A stretch of DNA of 64,000 nt from Sediminicoccus sp. KRV36 (GTDB lineage: Bacteria; Pseudomonadota; Alphaproteobacteria; Acetobacterales; Acetobacteraceae). Of the stretch, positions 25,208-33,105 are shown one piece after another (the first letter of the stretch is position 1; the number at the start of each line of letters is the position of its first letter). The notes beneath the pieces are model-generated. The model did no database searches. It saw only the letters and a list, made by a program, of their open reading frames with translations, and was not told where the DNA came from. The DNA is taken from assembly GCF_023243115.1 (NCBI RefSeq), contig NZ_CP085081.1, positions 2,356,001 through 2,420,000 of the forward strand, written 5' to 3'. A program made the translations under genes and the position numbers.

Positions 25208-26530
25208 ATGACCATGATCACCGACCGTGAATTGAAAAGCTGCTCGCGCACCGTTGGGCGCTATTCCGTTGGGGATGGCTCCGGCCTCTCGCTGCTGGTC
25301 CGCGACAGCGCAAAGCGCGCCCCCGTCGAGGGGGGCGGCGGGGAGGGAGATGACGATAAGCGCAAGCAATGGGTCCAGCGCATCACCGTCGCCGGGAAGG
25401 TCCGCGAGATTGGGCACGGCGCCTATCCTGCCGTCTCACTCGCAAAGGCACGCGCCGCCGCGAAGAAGGTGGTGGAGGAAGTGAAGGGGGGCGCCGACCC
25501 ACTCGCCCAGCGGCGCGACAAAGAAGGCGCCGCCAAGGCCGCGATTGTGCAGACCTTCGACGCGGCCCTTACCGCCTACATCGAAGCCCACGGGGCCGCA
25601 TGGCGATCTGAAAAGACGCGCACCGCCGCTCGGGTGGACATGGAGCGCCACGCCTCATCTCTGCTCCCCAAGCCCGTGCGGGATATTCGCGTGTCAGACG
25701 TGCTGGCTGTGCTGCAACCGATCTGGAACACGAAGCCAATCATGGCGCAGCGCGTCCGGGCCAGGATGGAAGCCATCTTGGATTGGGCGAAGGGGGCCGG
25801 CTGGCGCAGCGGCGAGAACCCGGCCGCATGGCGCGGCGGGCTGAAGCCGCTGCTGGCGAAGCCTTCCAGCGTCGTCCGCAACCGCCACCATCCCGCCCTG
25901 TCGTGGGCCGAGGTGCCCACCTTCCTCGCAGAGTTGCGCGACGAGAACGGCAACGCCGCCCGCTGCCTGGAGCTTTGCATTCTCACCGCCGTTCGGAGCG
26001 GCGAGGCGCGCGGCGCGATCTGGGGCGAGTTTGACCTGGCCGGCGCGATATGGACGATCCCGGCCGGGCGAATGAAGGCGGGCGAGGCGCACCGGGTTCC
26101 GCTCTCCGCCCCGGCTTTGGCGCTGCTCCGGGCGATGCTGCCCGCAGGCGACCCACCCAAGCCCGAGGCCGTCACCTTCCCGAACCGCGACGGGGGCGTC
26201 TACTCAGATATGAGCATCCTGGCCGTGGTGAAGCGCATGGACGATGCCCGCTCGAAGGCAGGGGGCGCCGGCTGGCGCGACGATGCGGGCCAGCGCATCA
26301 CGCCGCACGGCTTCCGCAGCACCTTCCGCGACTGGTGCGGCGATCAGGGTCATCCGCGCGAATTGGCCAAAGCTGCGCTCGCCCACGCAACGGGGAGCCG
26401 GACGGAACGAGCCTATGCGCGTACCGACCTGCTCGCCCGCCGCGCCCGCCTGATGGACGCATGGGCGGCCTTCTGCGAGGGGCGCGCGGTCGAAGAAGCA
26501 ACGCCGCTCCGCGTTCACGCCGTCGCCTGA
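25208..26530 (+). CDS. int: tyrosine-type integrase (P4-like, DUF4102 arm-binding domain)
   Basis: 440-residue site-specific recombinase. N-terminal arm-binding domain (VGDGSGLSLLVR ... KQWVQRITVAGKVREIGHGAYPAVSLAKARAAA), SAM-like core-binding domain (about 115-200) and a catalytic domain with the first Arg in ILTAVRSGEARG, the H-x-x-R box in HGFRSTFRDW, His in ALAHAT and the nucleophile Tyr 403 in ERAYARTDLL, so it looks active. ATG 25208 has no room for a ribosome site; ATG 25214, six bases after GAGAGG, is the likelier real start. It lies inside the tRNA-Asn element, at the end far from the tRNA. Confidence 0.92.
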   Translation: MTMITDRELKSCSRTVGRYSVGDGSGLSLLVRDSAKRAPVEGGGGEGDDDKRKQWVQRITVAGKVREIGHGAYPAVSLAKARAAAKKVVEEVKGGADPLAQRRDKEGAAKAAIVQTFDAALTAYIEAHGAAWRSEKTRTAARVDMERHASSLLPKPVRDIRVSDVLAVLQPIWNTKPIMAQRVRARMEAILDWAKGAGWRSGENPAAWRGGLKPLLAKPSSVVRNRHHPALSWAEVPTFLAELRDENGNAARCLELCILTAVRSGEARGAIWGEFDLAGAIWTIPAGRMKAGEAHRVPLSAPALALLRAMLPAGDPPKPEAVTFPNRDGGVYSDMSILAVVKRMDDARSKAGGAGWRDDAGQRITPHGFRSTFRDWCGDQGHPRELAKAALAHATGSRTERAYARTDLLARRARLMDAWAAFCEGRAVEEATPLRVHAVA

Positions 26531-26556
26531 TCCTGACACCAGCAGAAAGCCAACCC

Positions 26557-27198
26557 ATGACCACCAGGACAACCGCCGCCGCCCTCCACGAGCCCGCTGA
26601 GGGGCAGGAGACAGCGGCCGTGGAGGGCGAGCCGCCTGCGGCCTCGTCCAAGCCGAAGAAGTACAGGGCCCCACTTACGTGGCGAGCCCGCTGGAGGCTG
26701 CAGGTAGGCAATCAAGCAAGGGCAATGGCAAAGGCGAAGCGGGTGGATATGAAGACCCTTCGCCGGATCGTCGAGGGCTGCGACAGCCGCCGAGTGTGGC
26801 GAAATCTGCAGAAAATGGGGCTTAGCGCGCGGCAAGCCGCCGGCCTCATGGCCGTCGAGAGGGAGGGTGCTTTCTTCGACCAGCTCATCAAAAAGCCTGG
26901 CGCGAAGCCGCGCGCTCTTGCCGCGGCTATTCTAGCGCGGGAGGCCACGCGAACCTCCCTCTCGAACGGAACGGAGGGTCGCCGGAACAAGCTTCGTCGC
27001 GATGACGCGCAGATCGAGAGACGGCCCTCGGCTTGCCCTGACACGCGCAACCGCTTCTTCCGCACGCATGATGAGGTGGAGGCGCAGCAGGGGGTGAAGG
27101 ACCCCTGGGTACCCGGCGTTATACAGCCTCACCACCCCGCCCGGATACCCAAGCCAGAGGTGCCGCCCTTCGTAATCTGGCCGAGCGGGGACCAGTAG
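26557..27198 (+). CDS. unknown protein, cargo of the tRNA-Asn element
   Basis: 213 residues starting MTTRTTAAALHEPAEGQETAAVEGEPP, an acidic, disordered-looking N-terminus, then a very basic helical centre (WRARWRLQVGNQARAMAKAKRVDMKTLRRIVEGC, ...VWRNLQKMGLSARQAAGLMAVEREGAFFDQLI), and a Pro-rich C-terminus ending PPFVIWPSGDQ. No signal peptide or TM segment. The basic centre suggests nucleic-acid binding, but I recognise no family. It follows the integrase by 26 bases, so the two are probably co-transcribed. ATG 26557 is chosen because the frame further upstream is the integrase shadow. Confidence 0.6.
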   Translation: MTTRTTAAALHEPAEGQETAAVEGEPPAASSKPKKYRAPLTWRARWRLQVGNQARAMAKAKRVDMKTLRRIVEGCDSRRVWRNLQKMGLSARQAAGLMAVEREGAFFDQLIKKPGAKPRALAAAILAREATRTSLSNGTEGRRNKLRRDDAQIERRPSACPDTRNRFFRTHDEVEAQQGVKDPWVPGVIQPHHPARIPKPEVPPFVIWPSGDQ

Positions 27199-27800
27199 CC
27201 TATGCGCCGGCGAGATTGGGGCGCGGAGGCCGCCTAAAACCTGGGACACGGCTATTTTCCGCCCCCTAGGGTTTCGACCCACATCACCGTCTCCCGCGAG
27301 TGCAGGGTGCCTCCTGTCAGCCACGCTCAAACGGAGACACCTCATGCGAAACTACCTCATCCCCAAGCCCATCATGCCCGGCCAGCAGCATGCGGCCGTC
27401 GCGGATAGTCGCGGCGACAGATGAGGGATCATGGGCGAGGGTTTGGGGGTGCCCCGGGGGGCGGGATGCCTGCCAGCGCGCAAGGCCGCGCAGCGGGGCG
27501 GGAAGTGACCGGGCACTCCCTCTGCCCTTGGTGTCAGGCTCCGCCGACGGCGGCGCCGCAGGCGCGCCAGCCCCTCAAGGCTGCCCTGGTGGCGCCGCCG
27601 TCTAAGCTGACAAGCGGCACCCCTTCACGCCGATGAATGCCGAGACGCTCGACTGCACCCCAAGAGGCGCAAGCCACGGGAGCGGGGGCCACCTCCTAAC
27701 CGAAAGTGAGCAAGCAAACGTTCATGAGAGGGGCCGCCAAGGGGGCCGCAGCGTCAAAAATACGCAACCTATTGATTTTATTTGAAAATATTTGGGTTGA
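27199..27800. other. gene-poor right end of the tRNA-Asn element
   Basis: About 600 bases without a convincing gene. A 26-codon frame at 27344-27424 (MRNYLIPKPIMPG...) has a GGAG site 10 bases upstream but nothing else to support it. Two AGGGGGCC-like units lie at 27729-27747, and an AT-rich stretch (27756-27798) adjoins the attachment repeat. The rest shows no clear structure to me. Confidence 0.5.
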
Positions 27801-27814
27801 TGGCTCCGGCGGTA
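27800..27814. repeat. right attachment-site repeat within tRNA-Asn 3' end
   Basis: ATGGCTCCGGCGGTA, the copy that completes the intact tRNA-Asn; identical to 25033-25047 in the same orientation. Confidence 0.82.
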
Positions 27815-27875
27815 GGATTCGAACCTACGACCAATAGATTAACAGTCTACTGCGCTACCGCTGCGCCACGCCGGA
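27801..27875 (-). tRNA. tRNA-Asn (anticodon GTT)
   Basis: 75 bases including encoded CCA: acceptor TCCGGCG/CGCCGGA, D-arm GCGC...GCGC, anticodon stem GTAGA/TCTAT with loop CTGTTAA, T-arm GTAGG-TTCGAAT-CCTAC, discriminator G. Its 3' end is the integration site of the neighbouring element; the gene stays complete. Confidence 0.97.
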
Positions 27876-27927
27876 TCACCATGGGCGGCAGGCTCTAGCA
27901 GGGCATCGGGGGGAGTGCAACCGCCCC

Positions 27928-28485
27928 TCAATCCAGCCGCCGCAGGCGCAGATCCACCTCGCGTTCCACGAAGCCCCATTCGGGCTTGGCGCGCAGCCGG
28001 CGGAGCATCTCGTCGAAGGCCGCGGCATGCTCCGGCGCGTATTCGAACCAGGTGATGAAATCAAAGGGCTCGCCCAATTCGCGGCTGTGGTGCAGGCGGC
28101 GGGAGATGGCGGGCAGGTATTCCATGCCGATCGCGATGTGCTGCGATTCTTCCTCCAGGATGGCGCGCCGCTCATCCTGCGCGAGGGACCACCAGGCCGC
28201 GTTCTTGCGGATGGGAATCAACGCGGCGCAGCGGGCGGCCGGACGGCCCAGGCCGGCCTGGCGGGCGGCGAGCGAATCGGCCTCGCTGCGATGCGTGTAG
28301 CGCAGGTTTCCGGTGCTGCCGCGCAGCGACCAGGCGGCAGCACCTGGCGGCGGCGGGGCCGTGCCCTCCAGGATGGCCAGATGCGTGGCGGCCGGCAGCG
28401 CCGCGCCCGTCACGGGCAGCATCCGCTCGATCCGCCATGGGCCGGCATCGCCGGCGCGGAATTGCACCATCAGGGGCGGGGGCAT
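27928..28485 (-). CDS. chlorite dismutase-family heme protein
   Basis: 185 residues. Seen: WSLRGSTGNLRYTHR near residue 52, ALIPIRKNAAWWSLAQDERRAILEEESQHIAIGMEYLPAI (94-133), HHSRELGEPFDFITWFEYAPEH and a final REVDLRL. These are conserved blocks of the chlorite dismutase/HemQ family; the His in SQHIAIG matches the proximal heme ligand position. The length of about 185 fits the short (lineage II) type. Whether it is a true chlorite dismutase or another heme protein cannot be told. It is 18 bases after the patatin gene, same strand. Confidence 0.84.
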   Translation of the reverse strand: MPPPLMVQFRAGDAGPWRIERMLPVTGAALPAATHLAILEGTAPPPPGAAAWSLRGSTGNLRYTHRSEADSLAARQAGLGRPAARCAALIPIRKNAAWWSLAQDERRAILEEESQHIAIGMEYLPAISRRLHHSRELGEPFDFITWFEYAPEHAAAFDEMLRRLRAKPEWGFVEREVDLRLRRLD

Positions 28486-28503
28486 GGGTCGTCTCCTGTC
28501 GGA

Positions 28504-29664
28504 TCAGCCAGGTGGCTTGGGGGTGGCGCTGCCTGCCGCCCCCACATCGAAGGTGCGCGCGCCGAGTTCCGCCGGCATCGGCGCCAGCCAGGGGGAAGCC
28601 TCCAGCGTGCGCCGCGCATCGGCCATGCCTTGTGCCCAGCGGCGTTGCATGGTGGCGCGGCTGAACTCGTAATCCTTGGTCTGGCCTTGTGCGGCGTCGC
28701 TGCGATGAATGAGCTGGACGATATCCATCGTCGTCACGCAGCCGAAATTGTAGAGAAACCGGCCCTCCGGCGTGTCCCGCAGCGCATCGGGCAGCTTGTC
28801 CCACAGCGTGTTGATGTTGTGCCGCAGGTCATGCGAGCGCGCCAGCATATCCGTCGCGGCGCGGGTGCGGCTGCTGTAGCGGATATCCTTGTCGCGTTCC
28901 TGCACCTCCTCGATGGTGGTGGGCAGCGCGCCGCGCGCCGGGAACACATCCACCTGGAAACTGAGGCGCGAGCGGCGGGGAAGCTTCTCCACCACATATT
29001 GCAGCGGCGTGTTGGAGACGAGGCCGCCATCCCAATACATCTCGCCGTCAATCTCGATGGCCGGGAAGCCGGGCGGCAGCGCGCCGCTGGCCATGACGTG
29101 CTCGGGCCGGATCCTGGTCTCGGCATTGTCGAAATAGGCCATGTCGCCGGTGCGGATATTCACCGCCCCGATGCTGAGGCGCATCTGGCGCGCATTGATG
29201 CGGTCGAAATCCACCAGGGCTTCCAGCGTGCCGCGCAGCGCCGCCGTGTCATAGAAGCTGACGCGGCTTTCGCCGAACAGCCAATAGGCGGGCGGGCGGG
29301 GCCGGAAGAAGCCGGGCTGGCCCAGCATCAGCGCGCGCAGGGCCGCGGCGGGGCGGTGGTCACCCCAGGCGGCCATCGAGGTTTCCAGCCAATCCGTCCA
29401 GGCTGCGGGCGGGGCGGTGATCGTCTCCCAGAACAGGCGCAGCCGCTCCACGCGATGTTCGGGTGCATTGCCGGCGATGATGGCGGCGTTGATGGCGCCG
29501 ATGGAAATGCCGGCCACCCAGTCGGGCAGGTATTCGCTTTCGGCCAATGTCTCATAGACGCCGCCCTGATAGCTGCCGAGCGCGCCGCCCCCTTGCAGCA
29601 CGAGCGCCACCTTCTTGTCATAGCTGGCCGGGCGCCTGGGGATGGGACGGGCAGTGGCCGACAT
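28504..29664 (-). CDS. patatin-like phospholipase family protein
   Basis: 386-residue patatin-fold hydrolase. Oxyanion loop GGGALGSYQGGVYE, nucleophile elbow GISIG (Ser), and catalytic DGG in MYWDGGLVSNTPLQYVVE; then a C-terminal extension (LSFQVDVFPARGALP..IEEVQERDKDIRYSSR, RTRAATDML) typical of the DUF3734-containing group. The ATG at 29664 has AGGAG seven bases upstream and is preferred to ATG 29679. Patatin-like enzymes release fatty acids from phospholipids or store lipids. Cytoplasmic; likely co-transcribed with the downstream Cld-family gene. Confidence 0.88.
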   Translation of the reverse strand: MSATARPIPRRPASYDKKVALVLQGGGALGSYQGGVYETLAESEYLPDWVAGISIGAINAAIIAGNAPEHRVERLRLFWETITAPPAAWTDWLETSMAAWGDHRPAAALRALMLGQPGFFRPRPPAYWLFGESRVSFYDTAALRGTLEALVDFDRINARQMRLSIGAVNIRTGDMAYFDNAETRIRPEHVMASGALPPGFPAIEIDGEMYWDGGLVSNTPLQYVVEKLPRRSRLSFQVDVFPARGALPTTIEEVQERDKDIRYSSRTRAATDMLARSHDLRHNINTLWDKLPDALRDTPEGRFLYNFGCVTTMDIVQLIHRSDAAQGQTKDYEFSRATMQRRWAQGMADARRTLEASPWLAPMPAELGARTFDVGAAGSATPKPPG

Positions 29665-29679
29665 GGCGGGTCTCCTCAT

Positions 29680-30053
29680 GGGGTCCGTTCGGCGCGGGCG
29701 CGGGATCGGTTACGTGGTTCTGGCGCCAGGGTGTTGGATAGGTTCAGGCTCCGGCACTCCCAGGCTCCGGCACACTCAGGCGCAGATGCGACCCCCCCGG
29801 CGCAAGAGGCAAATGCATCATTGACCGCGCCGGCTGGGCGGCATCCCGGCCGGCGATCACGTTGCCGCTGGCCGGACGAACCCGCCTGAAGCCCATGCCA
29901 GGGACGCAGGCGCGGATGATGGCGATGGCCGGTTGATCCGGCGCGAGCCGGATTTGGGGCCGGTCGGGACGCGTCACCGCTTCGCGCCGCCTGGATAGTT
30001 GCGAAAGCGGCCACCCCCGACGCATGGTGGCTGGACAGCGGACTGTGGGAAAT
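29680..30053. other. gene-free stretch with a short tandem repeat
   Basis: About 370 bases between the patatin gene and tRNA-Cys. CAGGCTCCGGCAC is present twice, 16 bases apart (29745-29757, 29761-29773). Open frames here run through the tRNA and are Arg/Pro-rich, so I reject them. Nothing else recognised. Confidence 0.5.
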
Positions 30054-30127
30054 TGGAGGTCCGGGGCGGAATTGAACCGCCGTAGCAGGTTTTGCAGACC
30101 TGTGCCTGACCACTCGGCCACCGGACC
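30054..30127 (-). tRNA. tRNA-Cys (anticodon GCA)
   Basis: 74 bases with encoded CCA: acceptor GGTCCGG/CCGGACC, anticodon stem CAGGT/ACCTG with loop CTGCAAA, T-arm GGCGG-TTCAATT-CCGCC, discriminator T. No repeat of its 3' end found nearby. Confidence 0.97.
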
Positions 30128-30236
30128 CTGATGCGGGGCTGTATCGGGCCGCATGGCGCCGGGGTCAAGGCGCAAGCTTTCCGGCGGGGGAGGGGCGGCC
30201 TATAAAGCCCCGACAAGGCCGGCCTGGAGAAGATGG

Positions 30237-30908
30237 ATGCTCGCATTGGATGTGGATTTCGCCCGGGCCCGCCGCTTCATGCGGGATGGGCAACTGGCGC
30301 CCAATGGCGTGACCGATCCGCTGCTGCTGGCCGCGATGGATGATCTCCCGCGGGAGGTCTTCCTGCCGGCCGCGATGCGCCACCGGGCCTATGCCGATGA
30401 AGCCGTGCCGCTGGGCGGCGGGCGCGCGCTGCTGGCGCCCATGGTGCTGGCGCGCCTGTTGCAGATGGCGCTGCCGCAGCCGGGCGAACGCGCCCTGGTG
30501 CTGGCCTCGGGCACTGGCTACGGCGCGGCTGTGCTGGCGCGCATGGGGCTGAAGGTGCTGGGAATCGAGGCCGAGCCCGGCCTGGTTGCCGCCGCGCGCC
30601 ACGCGCTGGATTTCGCGCTGGAGGCGAATCGGCCCGACATCGAACAGGGCGAGCCCGGCCTGGGCGCCCCGGCGGGCGCGCCCTTCCGGCTGATCCTGAT
30701 CGAGGGTGCCGTGGAAACCATTCCCGCCGCCCTGTTTTCCCAATTGGGTGAAGGCGGGCGCCTGGTGACGATCCGGCGCGAGGCAGGCCGGGTTGGCCGC
30801 GCGGTGCTGTACCGCCGGGCGGGTGGGGCCGTCAGCACGCTGCAAGGGCTGGACGCGGCCGGCCCGCTCCTGCCCGGCTTCATCACCCCGCCGGATTTCA
30901 TTTTGTGA
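30237..30908 (+). CDS. protein-L-isoaspartate O-methyltransferase family protein
   Basis: 223 residues of the Pcm fold. The N-terminus DFARARRFMRDGQLAPNGVTDPLLLAAM, DLPREVFLP..MRHRAYADEAVPLGGGRALLAPMVLARLLQ, SAM motif ALVLASGTGYGAAVLARMG (VLEIGTGTGY in true Pcm), and ILIEGAVETIPAALFSQLGEGGRLVTI are family blocks. ASGTGY replaces the usual G-x-G-x-G, and the early S/G residues of the isoaspartyl site differ, so activity on isoaspartate is uncertain. This member precedes tolC in many alphaproteobacteria. ATG 30237 has GGAGAAG upstream. Confidence 0.85.
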   Translation: MLALDVDFARARRFMRDGQLAPNGVTDPLLLAAMDDLPREVFLPAAMRHRAYADEAVPLGGGRALLAPMVLARLLQMALPQPGERALVLASGTGYGAAVLARMGLKVLGIEAEPGLVAAARHALDFALEANRPDIEQGEPGLGAPAGAPFRLILIEGAVETIPAALFSQLGEGGRLVTIRREAGRVGRAVLYRRAGGAVSTLQGLDAAGPLLPGFITPPDFIL

Positions 30909-30973
30909 CTTGTGGCGCAATGGGCCGCATGGCCTCTATACTCGCAGGGTGTGGCAGAGAGGATATCGGACGG

Positions 30974-32413
30974 ATGCATCTGGGCATGAAGGCAGCACTT
31001 CTGACAGCCGTGGCGACCATGGCATGGTCGGCGGGCCCGGCGCGGTCCCAGACGCTCCAGGAGGCCCTGGCGCAGGCCTACAACAACAACCCGACGCTGC
31101 TCGCGGCGCGCGCCCAGTTGCGCGGCGTGGATGAAGGCGTGCCGCAGGCCCTGGCCGGCTGGCGCCCCACCGTGGTGATGGCCGGCAGCTATGGCGCGGC
31201 CGATGTGCGCACGCGCAGCCAGACGCAGCAATTCCGTGCCGATGGCAGCTTCTTCTGGCGCGACCCCGCCTTCCCGCAGTCCACCACCATCCGCCAGGAG
31301 CGCACGCCCGCCACGGCAAGTGTCACCCTGACCCAGCCGATCTATCGCGGCGGGCGCACCACCGCGCAGACCCGCCAGGCCGAGAATCTGGTGCTGGCGC
31401 AGCGCGCCCGCCTGCTGGCGACCGAGCAGCAGGTGCTGGGCGATGCGATCGCCGCCTATATCGGCGTGATCCAGAATGGCGAATTGCTGCGGCTGAACAT
31501 CAACAATGAGCAGGTGCTGGCGCGCCAGCTGCAAGCCACCAATGAACGCTTCCGCGTCGGTGAAATCACCCGCACCGATGTCGCGCAGGCGGAAAGTCGG
31601 CTGGCGGGCGCCCGCACCTCGCGCACCCAGGCCGATGGCAATCTGCAGATCGCCCGCGCCACCTTCGAGCGTGTGGTCGGCGAGGCGCCGCGCCGGCTGA
31701 CCAATCCGCAGCCGCTGCAGGCCGCCGTGCGCAGCGGCGCCGAGGCCCAGGCCACCGCGGCCTCCAACAACCCCAATGTGGTCGCGGCGCTGTTCAACGC
31801 CGCCGCCGCGCGGGACAATATCGATGTCCAGGCCTCGGCGCTCATGCCGCAGGTCTCCGGCAATGCGCAGGCTTTCCGGAACGACAACAACCTGGCTCCG
31901 CACACGCGCCAGAATGGCGGGCAGGTGACGCTGAACCTCTCGGCGCCGCTCTATCAGGGCGGGGCGGAATACGCCTCCATCCGGCAGGCGCGGCAGACGG
32001 CGCAGCAGAACCTCTCCCAGGTGGATGAGGCGCGGCGCGCGGCGGCCCAGGCCGCGGCGCAATCCTGGGAGACGCTGGTCAGCGCCCGGGCCGCCGTGAC
32101 CAGCGTGCGGGTGCAGATCCGCGCGCAGGAAATCGCGCTGGATGGCGTGCAGCGCGAGGCCATCGTTGGCAGCCGCACCACGCTGGACGTGCTGAACGCC
32201 GAGCAGGAATTGCTGAATGCGCGCACCAACCTGGTGAATGCGCTGGCCGCGGTGGTCACCGGCTCCTACTCGCTGGCGGGCTCGATCGGGCGGTTGACGG
32301 CGCAGGATCTCGGCCTCGCGGTCGAGATCTATGACGCGACGGCCTATTATCAGGCGGTGCGCAACCGATGGGCGGGCATGGGCGACTATTCCAGCGTCGC
32401 GACGCGTCGCTGA
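30974..32413 (+). CDS. tolC: TolC family outer membrane channel protein
   Basis: 479 residues with signal peptide MHLGMKAALLTAVATMAWSAGPARSQ. It begins TLQEALAQAYNNNPTLLAARAQLRGVDEGVPQALAGWRP, the TolC N-terminal repeat, with later FRVGEITRTDVAQAESRLAGAR and FQVGSRTTLDVLNAEQELLNARTNLVNA-type second repeat (VGSRTTLDVLNAEQELLNA). The length matches TolC; it should trim to a trimeric outer-membrane beta-barrel and periplasmic tunnel for type I secretion or efflux. The frame from GTG 30905 lacks a signal-like start. Three bases before popZ. Confidence 0.93.
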   Translation: MHLGMKAALLTAVATMAWSAGPARSQTLQEALAQAYNNNPTLLAARAQLRGVDEGVPQALAGWRPTVVMAGSYGAADVRTRSQTQQFRADGSFFWRDPAFPQSTTIRQERTPATASVTLTQPIYRGGRTTAQTRQAENLVLAQRARLLATEQQVLGDAIAAYIGVIQNGELLRLNINNEQVLARQLQATNERFRVGEITRTDVAQAESRLAGARTSRTQADGNLQIARATFERVVGEAPRRLTNPQPLQAAVRSGAEAQATAASNNPNVVAALFNAAAARDNIDVQASALMPQVSGNAQAFRNDNNLAPHTRQNGGQVTLNLSAPLYQGGAEYASIRQARQTAQQNLSQVDEARRAAAQAAAQSWETLVSARAAVTSVRVQIRAQEIALDGVQREAIVGSRTTLDVLNAEQELLNARTNLVNALAAVVTGSYSLAGSIGRLTAQDLGLAVEIYDATAYYQAVRNRWAGMGDYSSVATRR

Positions 32414-32416
32414 TCC

Positions 32417-33016
32417 ATGGCAGACCAAGTCCCCCCGGCTGGCGCCGACCCCTCCATGGACGACATCCTGGCGTCCATCCGGAAGATCCTGAACGAGGAT
32501 GAGCCCGCCGTCGCGCCGCCGCCGCCGCCGCGCCCCCCCGCCCCGGCGCCGGTGGAAGCCATCCAGCTGACGCCCGAGATGATGATCGCGCCGCCGGAGA
32601 GCGCGCCTGCGCCGGTCCGCGTGCCCACCAACATCATGCAGATCTCGCCGGCGCCCCAGCCGCCACCGGCCAAGGCCGCCCAGGTTGCGCCCCCCCAGCC
32701 TGCGTCCCCTCCGCCTGCGCCCCCCCCGCCTGCATCGCCGGAGCCAAAGCCCATGTCGTCCGAATTGCCGGCTCCCTCCGCCGCCCTGGTGGACCCTACA
32801 GCCGCCGCCGCCGCCGTTGCGGCGCTGGGACAATTGACCCGCGCCGTGGCGCAGGAGCGCAGCTCCAGCGTCTCCCGCAACGGCCCCAGCATCGAGGATG
32901 TGGTGCGTGAGGAGTTGCGCCCCATGCTGAAGGCCTGGCTCGACGCGCATCTGCCCGCCACGGTCGAGCGGATGGTGCGCGCAGAGATCGAACGCGTGAT
33001 GGCCCGCCAGGGCTGA
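32417..33016 (+). CDS. popZ: PopZ-family polar organizing protein (DUF2497)
   Basis: 199 residues in the PopZ layout: an N-terminal amphipathic helix (DPSMDDILASIRKILNEDE, residues 12-30), a Pro/Ala-rich disordered linker (about 32-115) and a C-terminal helical region (IEDVVREELRPMLKAWLDAHLPATVERMVRAEIERV, about 160-195) that drives multimer assembly. Caulobacter PopZ shows the same three parts and the same gene place before valS. PopZ forms a condensate at the cell pole and anchors ParB and signalling proteins. The linker is Pro-rich and less acidic than in Caulobacter. Confidence 0.82.
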   Translation: MADQVPPAGADPSMDDILASIRKILNEDEPAVAPPPPPRPPAPAPVEAIQLTPEMMIAPPESAPAPVRVPTNIMQISPAPQPPPAKAAQVAPPQPASPPPAPPPPASPEPKPMSSELPAPSAALVDPTAAAAAVAALGQLTRAVAQERSSSVSRNGPSIEDVVREELRPMLKAWLDAHLPATVERMVRAEIERVMARQG

Positions 33017-33105
33017 GGCGGCCCCAGGCGAAAACGCCCGCTGTGGGGGGCTGATCCGCGCCAGCGGGGCTTGACGTTCCGCGCCGCGCGGTGGACCTGT
33101 TTCCC

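Larger units (their letters stand above)
25033..27814. mobile_element. 2.8-kb integrative element in the 3' end of tRNA-Asn
   Basis: The 15-base sequence ATGGCTCCGGCGGTA occurs at 27800-27814, where it spans the CCA end, acceptor and first T-stem bases of tRNA-Asn, and again in the same orientation at 25033-25047. Between them are a P4-type tyrosine integrase and one unknown gene, with an AT-rich patch beside the right repeat. This is the usual result of integration at a tRNA 3' end, with the tRNA restored at the right junction. The element carries no obvious replication, excisionase or transfer gene and may be a remnant or a satellite. Confidence 0.82.

Noticed and set aside
27344..27424. 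26-residue frame MRNYLIPKPIMPG... in the tRNA-Asn element
   Set aside because: It has a GGAG site but no other support; too short to call.
29744..30175. 143-residue open frame on the minus strand between the patatin gene and the Pcm-like gene
   Set aside because: It runs through tRNA-Cys and is Arg/Pro/Ser-rich without a fold; a tRNA shadow.
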